Assembly (NCBI RefSeq): GCF_015594925.2
Contig: NZ_CP087591.1
Coordinates: 1 to 64,000 of the forward strand
DNA: 64,000 nucleotides
Direction: 5' to 3'
Origin: Vibrio sp. VB16
GTDB lineage: Bacteria; Pseudomonadota; Gammaproteobacteria; Enterobacterales; Vibrionaceae
This document shows, in pieces, positions 42,990 through 51,965 of the stretch; within the stretch, counting starts at the first letter, position 1; each line of letters begins with the position of its first letter. The notes under the pieces were generated by a model. That model ran no database searches. It had not been told where the DNA came from and saw only the letters and a list, made by a program, of their open reading frames with translations. Made by a program: the position numbers and the translations under genes.

Positions 42990-44639
42990 TTAATCACATT
43001 GTCTTTCCCGTATCGCATTTATCGCATTGTCGAAGGTTGCGAAATAGTAATACACACCGATTAAGTCCAACACACCGGCTTTCTTAAGTTTTTTCTCTAC
43101 ACGGGCGTTAGCACCACACACCATCACACGTATTCCACGGCTTTGTAATTCTCTGATGACTTTGTCTAGAGCCTCAATGCCCGTGATATCGATGAATGGA
43201 ACCCACTTCAAACGAATAACGAGGAATTCGGGCGTTGTTAATGTTTCTGCCAACGTTCTATCTAAACTATCCACCGCGCCGAAAAAGAAGGGACCATCTA
43301 CGTTATATACAGCCGTATCTTTAGGCAGAGGCGACTCCCCAGCCAAAACTTGTTCATCATTCAATTGATCTGATGATTGCAATGACACTTCCACACTGGA
43401 TGCCATGCGATGTAAAAAATGCAGCGTTGCCAAAATTACACCAATATTAACGGCAACGACCAAGTCTGCAAAAATTGTCAACGTAAAAGTGATAATCAAA
43501 ACAGCAACATCGGCGTGAGGCGCAGTACGCATCATTTTAATAAAGTGTTTGGCTTCGCTCATGTTCCACGCAACGACAAAGAGAATAGCGGCAAGGGTAG
43601 CTAGCGGTATATTGTCAGCTAACGGAGCCAATACAAGGAGCACAACACACAACGTAATAGCATGAATGATACCCGCTAACGGGCTATTGCCACCATTACG
43701 AATGTTTGTCGCCGTACGAGCAATCGCACCCGTCGCAGCGAAACCACCAAATAATGGAGCAACAATATTCGCGATGCCTTGACCAACGAGTTCTTGATTG
43801 GAGTTGTGCTTGGTCCCTACCATACCGTCGGCGACGACAGCAGATAATAATGACTCTATTGCGCCAAGCATGGCGATTGCAAATGCAGGCCCTATAAGCG
43901 TTATTACCTGAGTCCACTCAAAGGACAAAGGTTCAAATGTGGGCAAGCCCAATGGAATACCGCCAAACGCACTTCCTATCGTTTTAATACCTTCAAACTG
44001 AAACATAGCCTGTAATGAAGTCATCAATACAAGCGCAATCAGGGGGCCTGGTATTTTCTTAGTCCATCGCAATTTCGGACATATAAGAAGAATGAAAAGA
44101 GAAGCAATGCCAAACATTGTGGTACTGGGATGGAACTGAGGTAACAATTGGATCAAATGGGCAAATTTTTGGTGAAAATGTTCTCCGATAACAACTGGTA
44201 GACCAAAAAAATCACGCCATTGGCCTATCCATATAATAACGCCAATACCTGCGGTAAATCCGACAATAACAGGGGCCGGTATAAACTTGATAATCGAGCC
44301 CATCTTCGTTAAGCCAAATATAAACAGTATGATACCGGCCATGAATGTCGCAATCTGTAATCCTATAACGCCATGTTCACTGGTAATGCCAGACAAGATG
44401 ACGATGAAAGCCCCGGTAGGCCCTGCTATTTGTAGCCTGCTACCACCAAATATTGATACGCAGAACCCAGCAACAATGGCGGTATAAATGCCTTGCTCTG
44501 GCTTAGCACCTGAGGCAATCGCAAATGCCATTGCCAAAGGTAACGCAACAACCCCTACGATGACACCTGATAAAACGTTATTTAACCAGTATTTTTGTTT
44601 CAGTAGTCCCGCTGTATATGCTTCTTTTAACGCTATCAT
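42990..44639 (-). CDS. SulP-family anion transporter with STAS domain
   Basis: This 549-residue inner-membrane transporter has about 12-14 helices (about residues 20-420), with the SulP hallmarks VALPLAMAFAIASGAKPEQGIYTAIVAG and IAGPTGAFIV. A C-terminal STAS regulatory domain follows (about 440-545: FVVIRLKWVPFIDITGIEALDKVI). Family members move sulfate, bicarbonate or dicarboxylates. In marine bacteria bicarbonate uptake with sodium is common, but the substrate cannot be decided from sequence. It appears to be a single gene. Confidence 0.9.
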   Translation of the reverse strand: MIALKEAYTAGLLKQKYWLNNVLSGVIVGVVALPLAMAFAIASGAKPEQGIYTAIVAGFCVSIFGGSRLQIAGPTGAFIVILSGITSEHGVIGLQIATFMAGIILFIFGLTKMGSIIKFIPAPVIVGFTAGIGVIIWIGQWRDFFGLPVVIGEHFHQKFAHLIQLLPQFHPSTTMFGIASLFILLICPKLRWTKKIPGPLIALVLMTSLQAMFQFEGIKTIGSAFGGIPLGLPTFEPLSFEWTQVITLIGPAFAIAMLGAIESLLSAVVADGMVGTKHNSNQELVGQGIANIVAPLFGGFAATGAIARTATNIRNGGNSPLAGIIHAITLCVVLLVLAPLADNIPLATLAAILFVVAWNMSEAKHFIKMMRTAPHADVAVLIITFTLTIFADLVVAVNIGVILATLHFLHRMASSVEVSLQSSDQLNDEQVLAGESPLPKDTAVYNVDGPFFFGAVDSLDRTLAETLTTPEFLVIRLKWVPFIDITGIEALDKVIRELQSRGIRVMVCGANARVEKKLKKAGVLDLIGVYYYFATFDNAINAIRERQCD

Positions 44640-44786
44640 TATTTAACCTTAACACTGCAAGCTCCCTCTAAATTAGAAGGGCTTGATCTAATAGCGGTGA
44701 CTATAACAGTAAGTAAGCTATAAAATCTTGATCATAACCAATTAATTATATGTATTTTACAATGCAATTAGGTGCTTATAAGTATG

Positions 44787-47678
44787 TTATTCCCTAGCTT
44801 CTTTTACCGTTTTAATTGACCGTTCTACGGTTAAAATAAGCGACTCCCTTTGCTGTTGATAGGTTGCGATTGGGTCATCATTGGATTCAACCTCAAGACA
44901 ACTAGCATGAAGTGTATTCATTCCCATGGAGCCCGCAGAGCCCTTTAGTTTATGTGCTAACTGTTTCACTAAAGCAGGATCTAGTTCAATCACTGCCTGG
45001 TCTATTTGCCTGATGATCTCCAAACTGCTTCGCTCGAATAGCTTTATTAACTCAAGCACTTTTTCTACACCTAGTACTTTGCAATCTTCATCTAATACAT
45101 GTAAATCGACCAGCTCTTGATCCGCTTCTGCTTCAAAGGGAGGTTGTGGTCGTTGAAGTGTTCTCCCCTTTAGAATCGATTGCACAAGAATAAGTAATTT
45201 GCTTTTATCTAACGGCTTAGGTAAATAGCCGTCAAACCCCGCTTTCAGATAGCCCTGCACCTCTTCATTGAACACATGGGCAGAGATGGCAACCATTGGA
45301 ATACGCTTGTCTACGTTGCTATGGGATTCGGCCTCTATTAATCGCAGGTCAGCCAAAAGCTCTACACCATTGCAATCGGGTAAATTGATATCTAACAAAC
45401 CAATATCAAAGTATTGATCCTTAAACAGAGCTCTTGCTTGTGCTCCATTTTCTGCAATAACCACATGGTGTCCATTATTGGTGAGAAAGCCTTCTGCAAC
45501 GAGGCAGTTTACAGGGTTGTCTTCGACTAATAAGATCTTCGCAACGAGGTTGGTTTGTTCTTTTACCACTGTCTTCGGTTTGATTACCTCTAATGAGACT
45601 TCCAGTGGGATAGAAAAGCCAAATACACTGCCTTGATTGAGTTCAGACCTTACTTCTAGAAGTCCTCCCATCGCAGTGACTATTTTTTGACTAATCGCTA
45701 AACCTAACCCTGTTCCACCTAATTTGGCTTTTGCATTGCCAACCTGAGTAAATGCATCAAACAGTTTCGATTTATCGTATTCTGATATACCTACCCCAGC
45801 ATCGATAACACGAAAAAGAATACGACCAGAGTGACGCGAGTCCTTACAGACATTAACGCTCACGTCCCCAGTTGAAGTGAATTTTATGGCATTGCTTACA
45901 AGATTATTCAGTACCTGAGTTATTCGCGTCGCGTCGCCTAACCAATAACCACTGGCTTCCTTGTCGACGTTCATTGAAAAACCGAGCTGCTTCTCTGTTG
46001 CTTTACTCTTCTGAAGTTGGTACACGTCGGTCACGAGAGCTAAAAGGTTGAAAGGTGCTTCGCGAATTTCCAAAAAACCCGCTTCAATTTTAGAATAATC
46101 AAGTACATCATTTAGAATGCCTAACAGGGTATTACCACTACGATTAATCACATCAACATATTGTTTTTGTTTGTTATTTAAACGTGTCTCGTCCAATAAC
46201 GTCGCCGTACCAAGCACGCCATTCATCGGGGTTCTAATCTCATGACTCATGGTAGAAAGAAAGGCGGTTTTAGCTCGGTTTGCTTGCTCTGCTTCGATTC
46301 TTGCTTGATTATGTTTCAATACTTCATGATTAAGTTTCTCATTTGCCATTCTAAGCTGTTTGGTTCGTTCGGTAATGGTTTCCTCTAGATGTGCTTTATG
46401 ATCTTCTAATTCATTTTTGGTCACAGCATCACTGGCTGCGACGATTTGAAGCTGTTCAGCGGTATCTCTAGCAATAACGATAGCTTTACCCATTTGCGCC
46501 AATTCGTCGCTACCTTTGACATCAATATCGAACGCCAAATCACCATTTGCTACTGAACGAATCGCATCCGAGTAGATGTGCAATTTCTTGACGACAGAGA
46601 GATACACGACATTCCAGAGAATAAAACTTACCGCCACTAACCCAAGCAAAGAAAGGACAATCAACGACCATTTTGCGTACGTTAACGTTTCGCCTAACTC
46701 TTTTATCGCCAGCGCTGTATCGCTATTTGACTCATCTACCAATAAACTCACTGTTTTATTCAGCTCTGACAACTGCGTTAAGTTTAGAACCATCAAGTTT
46801 TCCGCATTTTGTCTGTTCTCATAACGCAGATCTAGATTATCAAACACCTCTTTTCTTTGTTCTAACTTACCGACGAGCACTTCCATTTGCCTAGAGCGGG
46901 TGGGGTCTTCCACTGATAAAATACGACGTTTAATGATGTCGATATTATGTTCAAATTCGGCTCTCAGTTTTTGTATACGCGAGGAGTCTGTTACGGCTCG
47001 TGCTTCTTCGATGTGAGCCAGCATCTGAAACGCGAGTAGGTGTAATTCATGTAACCGCTCAGATAAATCTAAATCGACTTCGATTAAATTATCGAGCGCT
47101 CTGTAGACTGTTTCATTATCTTGTTGCTCGATGAGATTATAAATATTGGTGATATTAGCAACGGCAATAGTGCTGGTATTCAAAACCTGAGTTCGAGTTA
47201 GAGTTTCTAATTCAACCGCGAGTTGGCGCATCTCTTCTACTTGCAAAATAATGACGTGATCTAAAAGTAATTTTTCTTCTACTACGACACCCAGTTCTAC
47301 TATGGTATCTATCACATTTTGCACCTTGCTTTCTAGTCGCTCTAATATCGCCACGTCAAATGGTTTATCTCCAAGAAGCTTGATTTTATCTAATAATTTT
47401 TCTAGTTGAGAAAATAACAGTGCCCCAGCCTGTTGCCTTTCCCTTTCTGTTTGAGCATTAGATAGCACCCCTAATGACGACAATATTTTGGAGCTTTGTT
47501 CTGACACTTCTCTTGCCTGAATCATCGCAGGAACCGACGAGTCAATCACTTGCTTTTCTGTCTCAGCGACAAAGGAAAAACCCGAAGCACCAATTACTAC
47601 CGCTAAAATTAACAGACTTGCCATTGAAGCAAAGGACAGCAGCAATTTTCTACCTATACTGGCTGACGCTAATAACAT
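44787..47678 (-). CDS. torS: TorS-type hybrid sensor histidine kinase
   Basis: This 963-residue inner-membrane sensor has a membrane helix at about residues 12-34, a helical periplasmic sensor (about 35-330), a second helix (about 337-357) and a HAMP linker. The kinase core follows (phosphorylated H479 in STMSHEIRTPMNG, then the ATP lobe with GTGLGLAISQKI). A receiver domain (D763 in LLDINLPDCNG) and a C-terminal HPt domain (H909 in LAHKLKGSAGS) complete the phosphorelay. The architecture and the divergent torT next door identify TorS, which senses trimethylamine N-oxide through TorT and signals to TorR. No torR or torCAD gene lies in the window. Confidence 0.88.
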   Translation of the reverse strand: MLLASASIGRKLLLSFASMASLLILAVVIGASGFSFVAETEKQVIDSSVPAMIQAREVSEQSSKILSSLGVLSNAQTERERQQAGALLFSQLEKLLDKIKLLGDKPFDVAILERLESKVQNVIDTIVELGVVVEEKLLLDHVIILQVEEMRQLAVELETLTRTQVLNTSTIAVANITNIYNLIEQQDNETVYRALDNLIEVDLDLSERLHELHLLAFQMLAHIEEARAVTDSSRIQKLRAEFEHNIDIIKRRILSVEDPTRSRQMEVLVGKLEQRKEVFDNLDLRYENRQNAENLMVLNLTQLSELNKTVSLLVDESNSDTALAIKELGETLTYAKWSLIVLSLLGLVAVSFILWNVVYLSVVKKLHIYSDAIRSVANGDLAFDIDVKGSDELAQMGKAIVIARDTAEQLQIVAASDAVTKNELEDHKAHLEETITERTKQLRMANEKLNHEVLKHNQARIEAEQANRAKTAFLSTMSHEIRTPMNGVLGTATLLDETRLNNKQKQYVDVINRSGNTLLGILNDVLDYSKIEAGFLEIREAPFNLLALVTDVYQLQKSKATEKQLGFSMNVDKEASGYWLGDATRITQVLNNLVSNAIKFTSTGDVSVNVCKDSRHSGRILFRVIDAGVGISEYDKSKLFDAFTQVGNAKAKLGGTGLGLAISQKIVTAMGGLLEVRSELNQGSVFGFSIPLEVSLEVIKPKTVVKEQTNLVAKILLVEDNPVNCLVAEGFLTNNGHHVVIAENGAQARALFKDQYFDIGLLDINLPDCNGVELLADLRLIEAESHSNVDKRIPMVAISAHVFNEEVQGYLKAGFDGYLPKPLDKSKLLILVQSILKGRTLQRPQPPFEAEADQELVDLHVLDEDCKVLGVEKVLELIKLFERSSLEIIRQIDQAVIELDPALVKQLAHKLKGSAGSMGMNTLHASCLEVESNDDPIATYQQQRESLILTVERSIKTVKEARE

Positions 47679-47766
47679 ATTTTGAGCCTTAAAATGAATA
47701 CTTCCTTACTTATACGCAATAGGATATATTTTGTTAGGTGAATATCAATAACCTATCCCACTATCT

Positions 47767-48771
47767 ATGAAGTCGTGCTTGAGAAAATTACCTATTAAAA
47801 TTATGGGCCTATTACTAGGCTTACTAAGCACGTCAAGTTTGGCTCTAGCGACAGAGAAAATTTGCGCTATTTACCCGCACCTAAAAGACTCCTATTGGTT
47901 ATCTGTAAACTACGGCATGGTAAACGAAAGCGAACATTTTGGCATCGACTTGAAAGTTTTTGAATCAGGTGGATACCCCAACGTTAATAAGCAACGGCAG
48001 CAGTTGATTGGTTGCCGCGAATGGGGGGCTGATGCGATAATACTAGGCACCGTGGCACCGCAAGCGTACATGAACCAGATAGCACAGCTCATTGGCGATA
48101 TTCCACTATTTTCAACGGTCAATAAGCTCGTTGTAGGCGAACAAGACAAACCTCAGTTTAAAGGTTCTGTCGGCGTAGATTGGTATTGGATGGGATATAA
48201 TTCTGGTCAATACCTCGCAGAGAAGCATCCATTGGGTTCTGGAAAGGTTAACATTGCTTGGCTTCCTGGCCCCAAAATGAGTGGCGGAACCAAGCCTAGT
48301 AATCGTGGCATGTATGACGCAATTAAAGATTCTGATGTTTCCATTATCAATACATTATGGGCAGATAACGATAAAGAACTACAACGAAACCTTGTGCAAC
48401 AAGTTCTTGAGCGAACAGATGTTGACTATATCGTTGGCAGCGCAGTCGCAATAGAAGCGGCGATAAGCGAAGTACGAGCCGCCGGAAAGGGAGATAAAGT
48501 TGGGCTTATTTCAATCTATTTTAGCCATGGCATCTACAGAGCACTATTGCGTAACAAAGTACTTTTTTCTTCAACGGACAAAATGGTACTGCAGGGACGG
48601 CTATCGATTAGGCAAGCACATGCCTACCTAAACGGTGAACCATACAATCAAAATCAAACGCCACAAATTGAACCACTGACGGCGAGTTCATTAAAAAAAA
48701 CGATCATACAAGATTCACTTTCGCCTTCTGAATTTAGACCCATTTTTTCAGTTTCTAGCGAAAATAACTGA
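47767..48771 (+). CDS. torT: Periplasmic TMAO-binding protein TorT
   Basis: This 334-residue periplasmic binding protein has a signal peptide (IKIMGLLLGLLSTSSLALA) and the type I fold. Segments KICAIYPHLKDSYWLSVNYGMVNE, GVDWYWMGYNSGQYLAEKHP and AWLPGPKMSGGTKPSNRGM fit TorT, which binds TMAO and contacts the TorS sensor domain. It is divergent from torS across 88 bases. The pair turns on TMAO respiration. Confidence 0.9.
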   Translation: MKSCLRKLPIKIMGLLLGLLSTSSLALATEKICAIYPHLKDSYWLSVNYGMVNESEHFGIDLKVFESGGYPNVNKQRQQLIGCREWGADAIILGTVAPQAYMNQIAQLIGDIPLFSTVNKLVVGEQDKPQFKGSVGVDWYWMGYNSGQYLAEKHPLGSGKVNIAWLPGPKMSGGTKPSNRGMYDAIKDSDVSIINTLWADNDKELQRNLVQQVLERTDVDYIVGSAVAIEAAISEVRAAGKGDKVGLISIYFSHGIYRALLRNKVLFSSTDKMVLQGRLSIRQAHAYLNGEPYNQNQTPQIEPLTASSLKKTIIQDSLSPSEFRPIFSVSSENN

Positions 48772-48863
48772 CCTTGTAACGACAAAAAAAACGAATGCAG
48801 TTAGCAGAAACTGATTTTGTCAAAATTACTTATTTAATCGATTGTAATAATATGGAATAGCAA

Positions 48864-49319
48864 ATGAAAACAACAACTAGAACCATTCCGGCACACAAGC
48901 ACATCGCGCTTGTTGCTCATGATCATTACAAACCTGAGCTATTGCGTTGGGTGGAAGAGAACAAAGACAAACTTCAGAGCCATTTTCTATATGCTACGGG
49001 TACAACCGGCAGCATGTTAAGCAAAGAAACCGGCCTAGCAATTAAGAGTATGATTTCTGGCCCGATGGGTGGAGATCAGCAAATAGGCGCTCTGATTTCT
49101 GAAGGTAAAATCGACATGCTGATCTTTTTTTGGGATCCGCTAAATTCCGTTCCGCATGATCCAGACGTGAAGGCCTTATTAAGAATTTCTAGCGTATGGA
49201 ATATCCCGGTAGCAACCAATCGAGCGTCCGCAAAGTTCTTATTTGAATCTAGCTTGCTCGAACAAGAAGTTGTTATCGAAATCCCAGATTATCAAGCGTA
49301 TTTGGCCGAAAGAACCTAG
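48864..49319 (+). CDS. mgsA: Methylglyoxal synthase
   Basis: This 151-residue cytosolic enzyme converts dihydroxyacetone phosphate to methylglyoxal and phosphate, releasing pressure from sugar-phosphate build-up. The family core is clear: IALVAHDHYKPELLRW, YATGTTGSML, SGPMGGDQQIGALISEG and FFWDPLNSVPHDPDVKALLR, which holds the catalytic aspartate. Length is normal. It ends at a strong terminator. The helD and yccS-like genes nearby match the enterobacterial neighbourhood. Confidence 0.97.
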   Translation: MKTTTRTIPAHKHIALVAHDHYKPELLRWVEENKDKLQSHFLYATGTTGSMLSKETGLAIKSMISGPMGGDQQIGALISEGKIDMLIFFWDPLNSVPHDPDVKALLRISSVWNIPVATNRASAKFLFESSLLEQEVVIEIPDYQAYLAERT

Positions 49320-49320
49320 C

Positions 49321-49349
49321 AAAAAGGGAGCGTATCGCTCCCTTTTTAT
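49321..49349 (+). terminator. Terminator after mgsA
   Basis: The stem AAAAAGGGAGCG/CGCTCCCTTTTT has a short TAT loop and ends in a T-run. It directly follows the stop codon. Confidence 0.92.
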
Positions 49350-49379
49350 TTTGCTCAATACCGCTAACATGTCTATCAA

Positions 49380-49748
49380 CTATTTGTGACTCCAAACCGC
49401 CATTTCATTGCCGCTAGGTTCTATAAAGTGAAAACGTCTCCCACCAGGGAACTCAAAGATATCACGATTGATTACACCACCTGCCGCCTCAATGTCGGAC
49501 ACGCTTTTGTTAATGTTTTCACTATAAAAAACAAGCAATGCGCCCCCTTTTTCTTGCACCGAAACGCCTTGGGAATAGTAGAAGCCTCCCATTAAGCCAT
49601 CACCTGAGAACGCCATATACTCTTCACCATAATCTTCAAAAGTCCAATCAAACACACGACTAAAAAATGCTTTGGTTTTAACAAAATCTGTCGCAGCATA
49701 TTCAATATAGTTGATGCTGTGGTGCCTAAGTTCAACATGGTTTGACAT
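49380..49748 (-). CDS. VOC-family (glyoxalase-like) protein
   Basis: The ATG at 49748 with AAGGAG 7 bases upstream gives 122 residues; the frame reaches further upstream but that part overlaps helD. It is one vicinal-oxygen-chelate module with SINYIEYAATDFVKTKAFFSRVF and a late FHFIEPSGNEMAVWSHK carrying the C-terminal metal-ligand glutamate. Such proteins act on lactones, dicarbonyls, antibiotics or small ligands. It starts 14 bases after helD and is probably co-transcribed with it. Its closeness to mgsA invites a link to methylglyoxal, but true glyoxalase I is longer and differs in detail. Confidence 0.8.
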   Translation of the reverse strand: MSNHVELRHHSINYIEYAATDFVKTKAFFSRVFDWTFEDYGEEYMAFSGDGLMGGFYYSQGVSVQEKGGALLVFYSENINKSVSDIEAAGGVINRDIFEFPGGRRFHFIEPSGNEMAVWSHK

Positions 49749-49761
49749 GATATTCTCCTTA

Positions 49762-51831
49762 TTAACTTTTCTTGATAACTGGGTAGTTATCACTAACCAG
49801 TTCATTAACAAAAGAGGAAGCCTGAGGACCATGAGTAATCCATAGCTTTTCTTTTGCTCGTGTCATCGCAACGTAGAACAGACGTCGCTCTTCCGCATCA
49901 GGGTAATCGTCACTTCCTTCACAAAGAACCAAATTCAAATGCCTTTGACGTTGGATTGCGGGAAACTGTCCCTCGTCAACAGAAAGAACAAATACATAGT
50001 CCGCTTCTTTACCCTTACTGCCATGGCAGGTCATAAATTCTAATTTTAAGCTATAAAAACTCTTTTTCCACTCATTGAATAGTTCAGGTTTGTGATAATG
50101 GTTTCGTCCCAACAATAACACGGTCTTTTCATGGGTTACTTTTCGATGAAGTTGATCAAGAATCGCTTCAATGCGTCTATTTGAGCAAACCGTGACTGAT
50201 TTCTGTTTTTGTACAAAATGGCTGTTTAGTTCTTTATCCAGTTGATTGGGGTTTTTCTGAATAAATCGATTAGCGACCTCTGCAATCATTGAATTAAATC
50301 TGTAGGTAGTATCCAAATAGTGGACCGAAGAACTCGAAAAACGCTCCGCGAACCCGGTGGTTAGATCCACATCGGAACCTGCAAACTGATAAATTGATTG
50401 CCAATCGTCTCCCACAGCAAAGAGCGTCGATTGCATCTCTCCTTTCTTATTGGTGCAAAGTGCGTCAATAAGTGCGATTCGGTCTGGTGATATATCCTGA
50501 TACTCATCAACCATAATGTAACGCCATGGCGACAAGAATTTACCTTTCACTACGTACTCTGTCGCGCGTGTGATCATGGTATGAAAATCTATTTGATCAT
50601 TTTCTTTTAACATCTGTTGCCATGCAAGGTAACACGGCCAAACCAATGAAAGCTCACTATTCAGCCTTGGATACTCACTTTGGTCGATCAACTTTTGCTG
50701 CAGTTGCTTCTTAGACAGGTGTGTACTGCACAGCTGATCCAGCTGATTCCCGAGCCAGTTAATTAGTTTCAAATTTTCTGATTGACCAGATAATTCTTCA
50801 TCACCTTTTAAGTAAGCTATCGGCCAAACTGAAAGGTGTTTCCGCCACCGTTTCAAATTTGTGTCAGTTTGCCAATGGCTTTTTAGCCAATCGCTACACC
50901 ATTTCAGCTTGCGTTTTGGGTCAGTCGAAAATGGGGACAGTTCAACAGAACGTTGTTCTACTTTAGTGATGATGCTGAGCCCAAGTTGATGAAATGTATC
51001 CACCGTCACATCCGACGCACCGGATCCAATTTTGTCTCTTAAGCGCGCCTCCATCTCTTTTACCGCATCTTTGCCAAACGCCAACATAAGAAGTTGATTG
51101 GGCTGAGCTAAGTGACTCTGCAACAAATAAGCGATACGTGCAGTTAAGACACTAGTTTTACCTGTCCCAGCCCCTGCAAGCACGAGGTTATTATCATTGT
51201 TGAGTAAAACGGCATGTTGTTGAGACGCATTCAGAGGCGACGATTCAATCTGTGAGAACAAAACCTCCCAGTTTACCCTTTCAGTCTCAAGCCAACGTTC
51301 ATTTCTATCGTCAACCAGGCGCTCTACATCCGTCAACCACGACACAATATCTTTCATCGAGTTTGGCATTCTTTGCGTTGCCTCATCGATCGATATTCTC
51401 ATCTCTCTAAGCTGAGTAAATACGTTTTCTCGCCAGACATACACCTCAGAGTCGGGTAAATAGGCCGGTTGTTTCTTTAATAGATTTAAACTCTCTTTCC
51501 ATTTTGGAATATGATCTCTGAGGTGTCTGCACTGCTCAGAGTGCCACTCCTTATAAGTACGCACTGCGTAATTGGCAAATGTCTTACACTTGTCCCAAGG
51601 TAACCCTTGCACAAGCCAAGCGGTTGAAGTGTCTCCTACAGAATGGGCATGGAAAATCAAAGTCCCCCAAAGAAGGCCCCGTTGCAAGGTGACGTCGCCA
51701 CTCCATACAGCAAATGGGATTCTTTCTTCTGTATTGCAGGATGAAATAATTAGGTAATCATCTTCAATCAATACATGGCTGTATTCTTTTTGGACAAAAA
51801 ACTGAGCGTTCTCAGTCGCCTTTAATTCCAT
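49762..51831 (-). CDS. helD: DNA helicase IV
   Basis: This 689-residue UvrD/Rep-type superfamily 1 helicase unwinds DNA 3' to 5' using ATP and takes part in recombination repair. It has a long N-terminal domain (about 1-195) typical of HelD, Walker A in LAGAGTGKTSVLTARIA (near residue 220), the Walker B region MVDEYQDISPDR (near 441), and later motifs VGDDWQSIYQFAGSD, TCHGSKGKEADYVFVLS and RRLFYVAMTRAKEKLWI. The VOC gene follows closely. Confidence 0.95.
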   Translation of the reverse strand: MELKATENAQFFVQKEYSHVLIEDDYLIISSCNTEERIPFAVWSGDVTLQRGLLWGTLIFHAHSVGDTSTAWLVQGLPWDKCKTFANYAVRTYKEWHSEQCRHLRDHIPKWKESLNLLKKQPAYLPDSEVYVWRENVFTQLREMRISIDEATQRMPNSMKDIVSWLTDVERLVDDRNERWLETERVNWEVLFSQIESSPLNASQQHAVLLNNDNNLVLAGAGTGKTSVLTARIAYLLQSHLAQPNQLLMLAFGKDAVKEMEARLRDKIGSGASDVTVDTFHQLGLSIITKVEQRSVELSPFSTDPKRKLKWCSDWLKSHWQTDTNLKRWRKHLSVWPIAYLKGDEELSGQSENLKLINWLGNQLDQLCSTHLSKKQLQQKLIDQSEYPRLNSELSLVWPCYLAWQQMLKENDQIDFHTMITRATEYVVKGKFLSPWRYIMVDEYQDISPDRIALIDALCTNKKGEMQSTLFAVGDDWQSIYQFAGSDVDLTTGFAERFSSSSVHYLDTTYRFNSMIAEVANRFIQKNPNQLDKELNSHFVQKQKSVTVCSNRRIEAILDQLHRKVTHEKTVLLLGRNHYHKPELFNEWKKSFYSLKLEFMTCHGSKGKEADYVFVLSVDEGQFPAIQRQRHLNLVLCEGSDDYPDAEERRLFYVAMTRAKEKLWITHGPQASSFVNELVSDNYPVIKKS

Positions 51832-51965
51832 AACCTATACACTCTTAGACAAATCAAATACTTTCAAGCTGAAATAATACAACTATTTTCTCTTGAATAG
51901 CTAACCAAGATGAAAAATTGAATATTGTACCAAGAAAAATTAATTCATTTTTTCATTGATTTATT

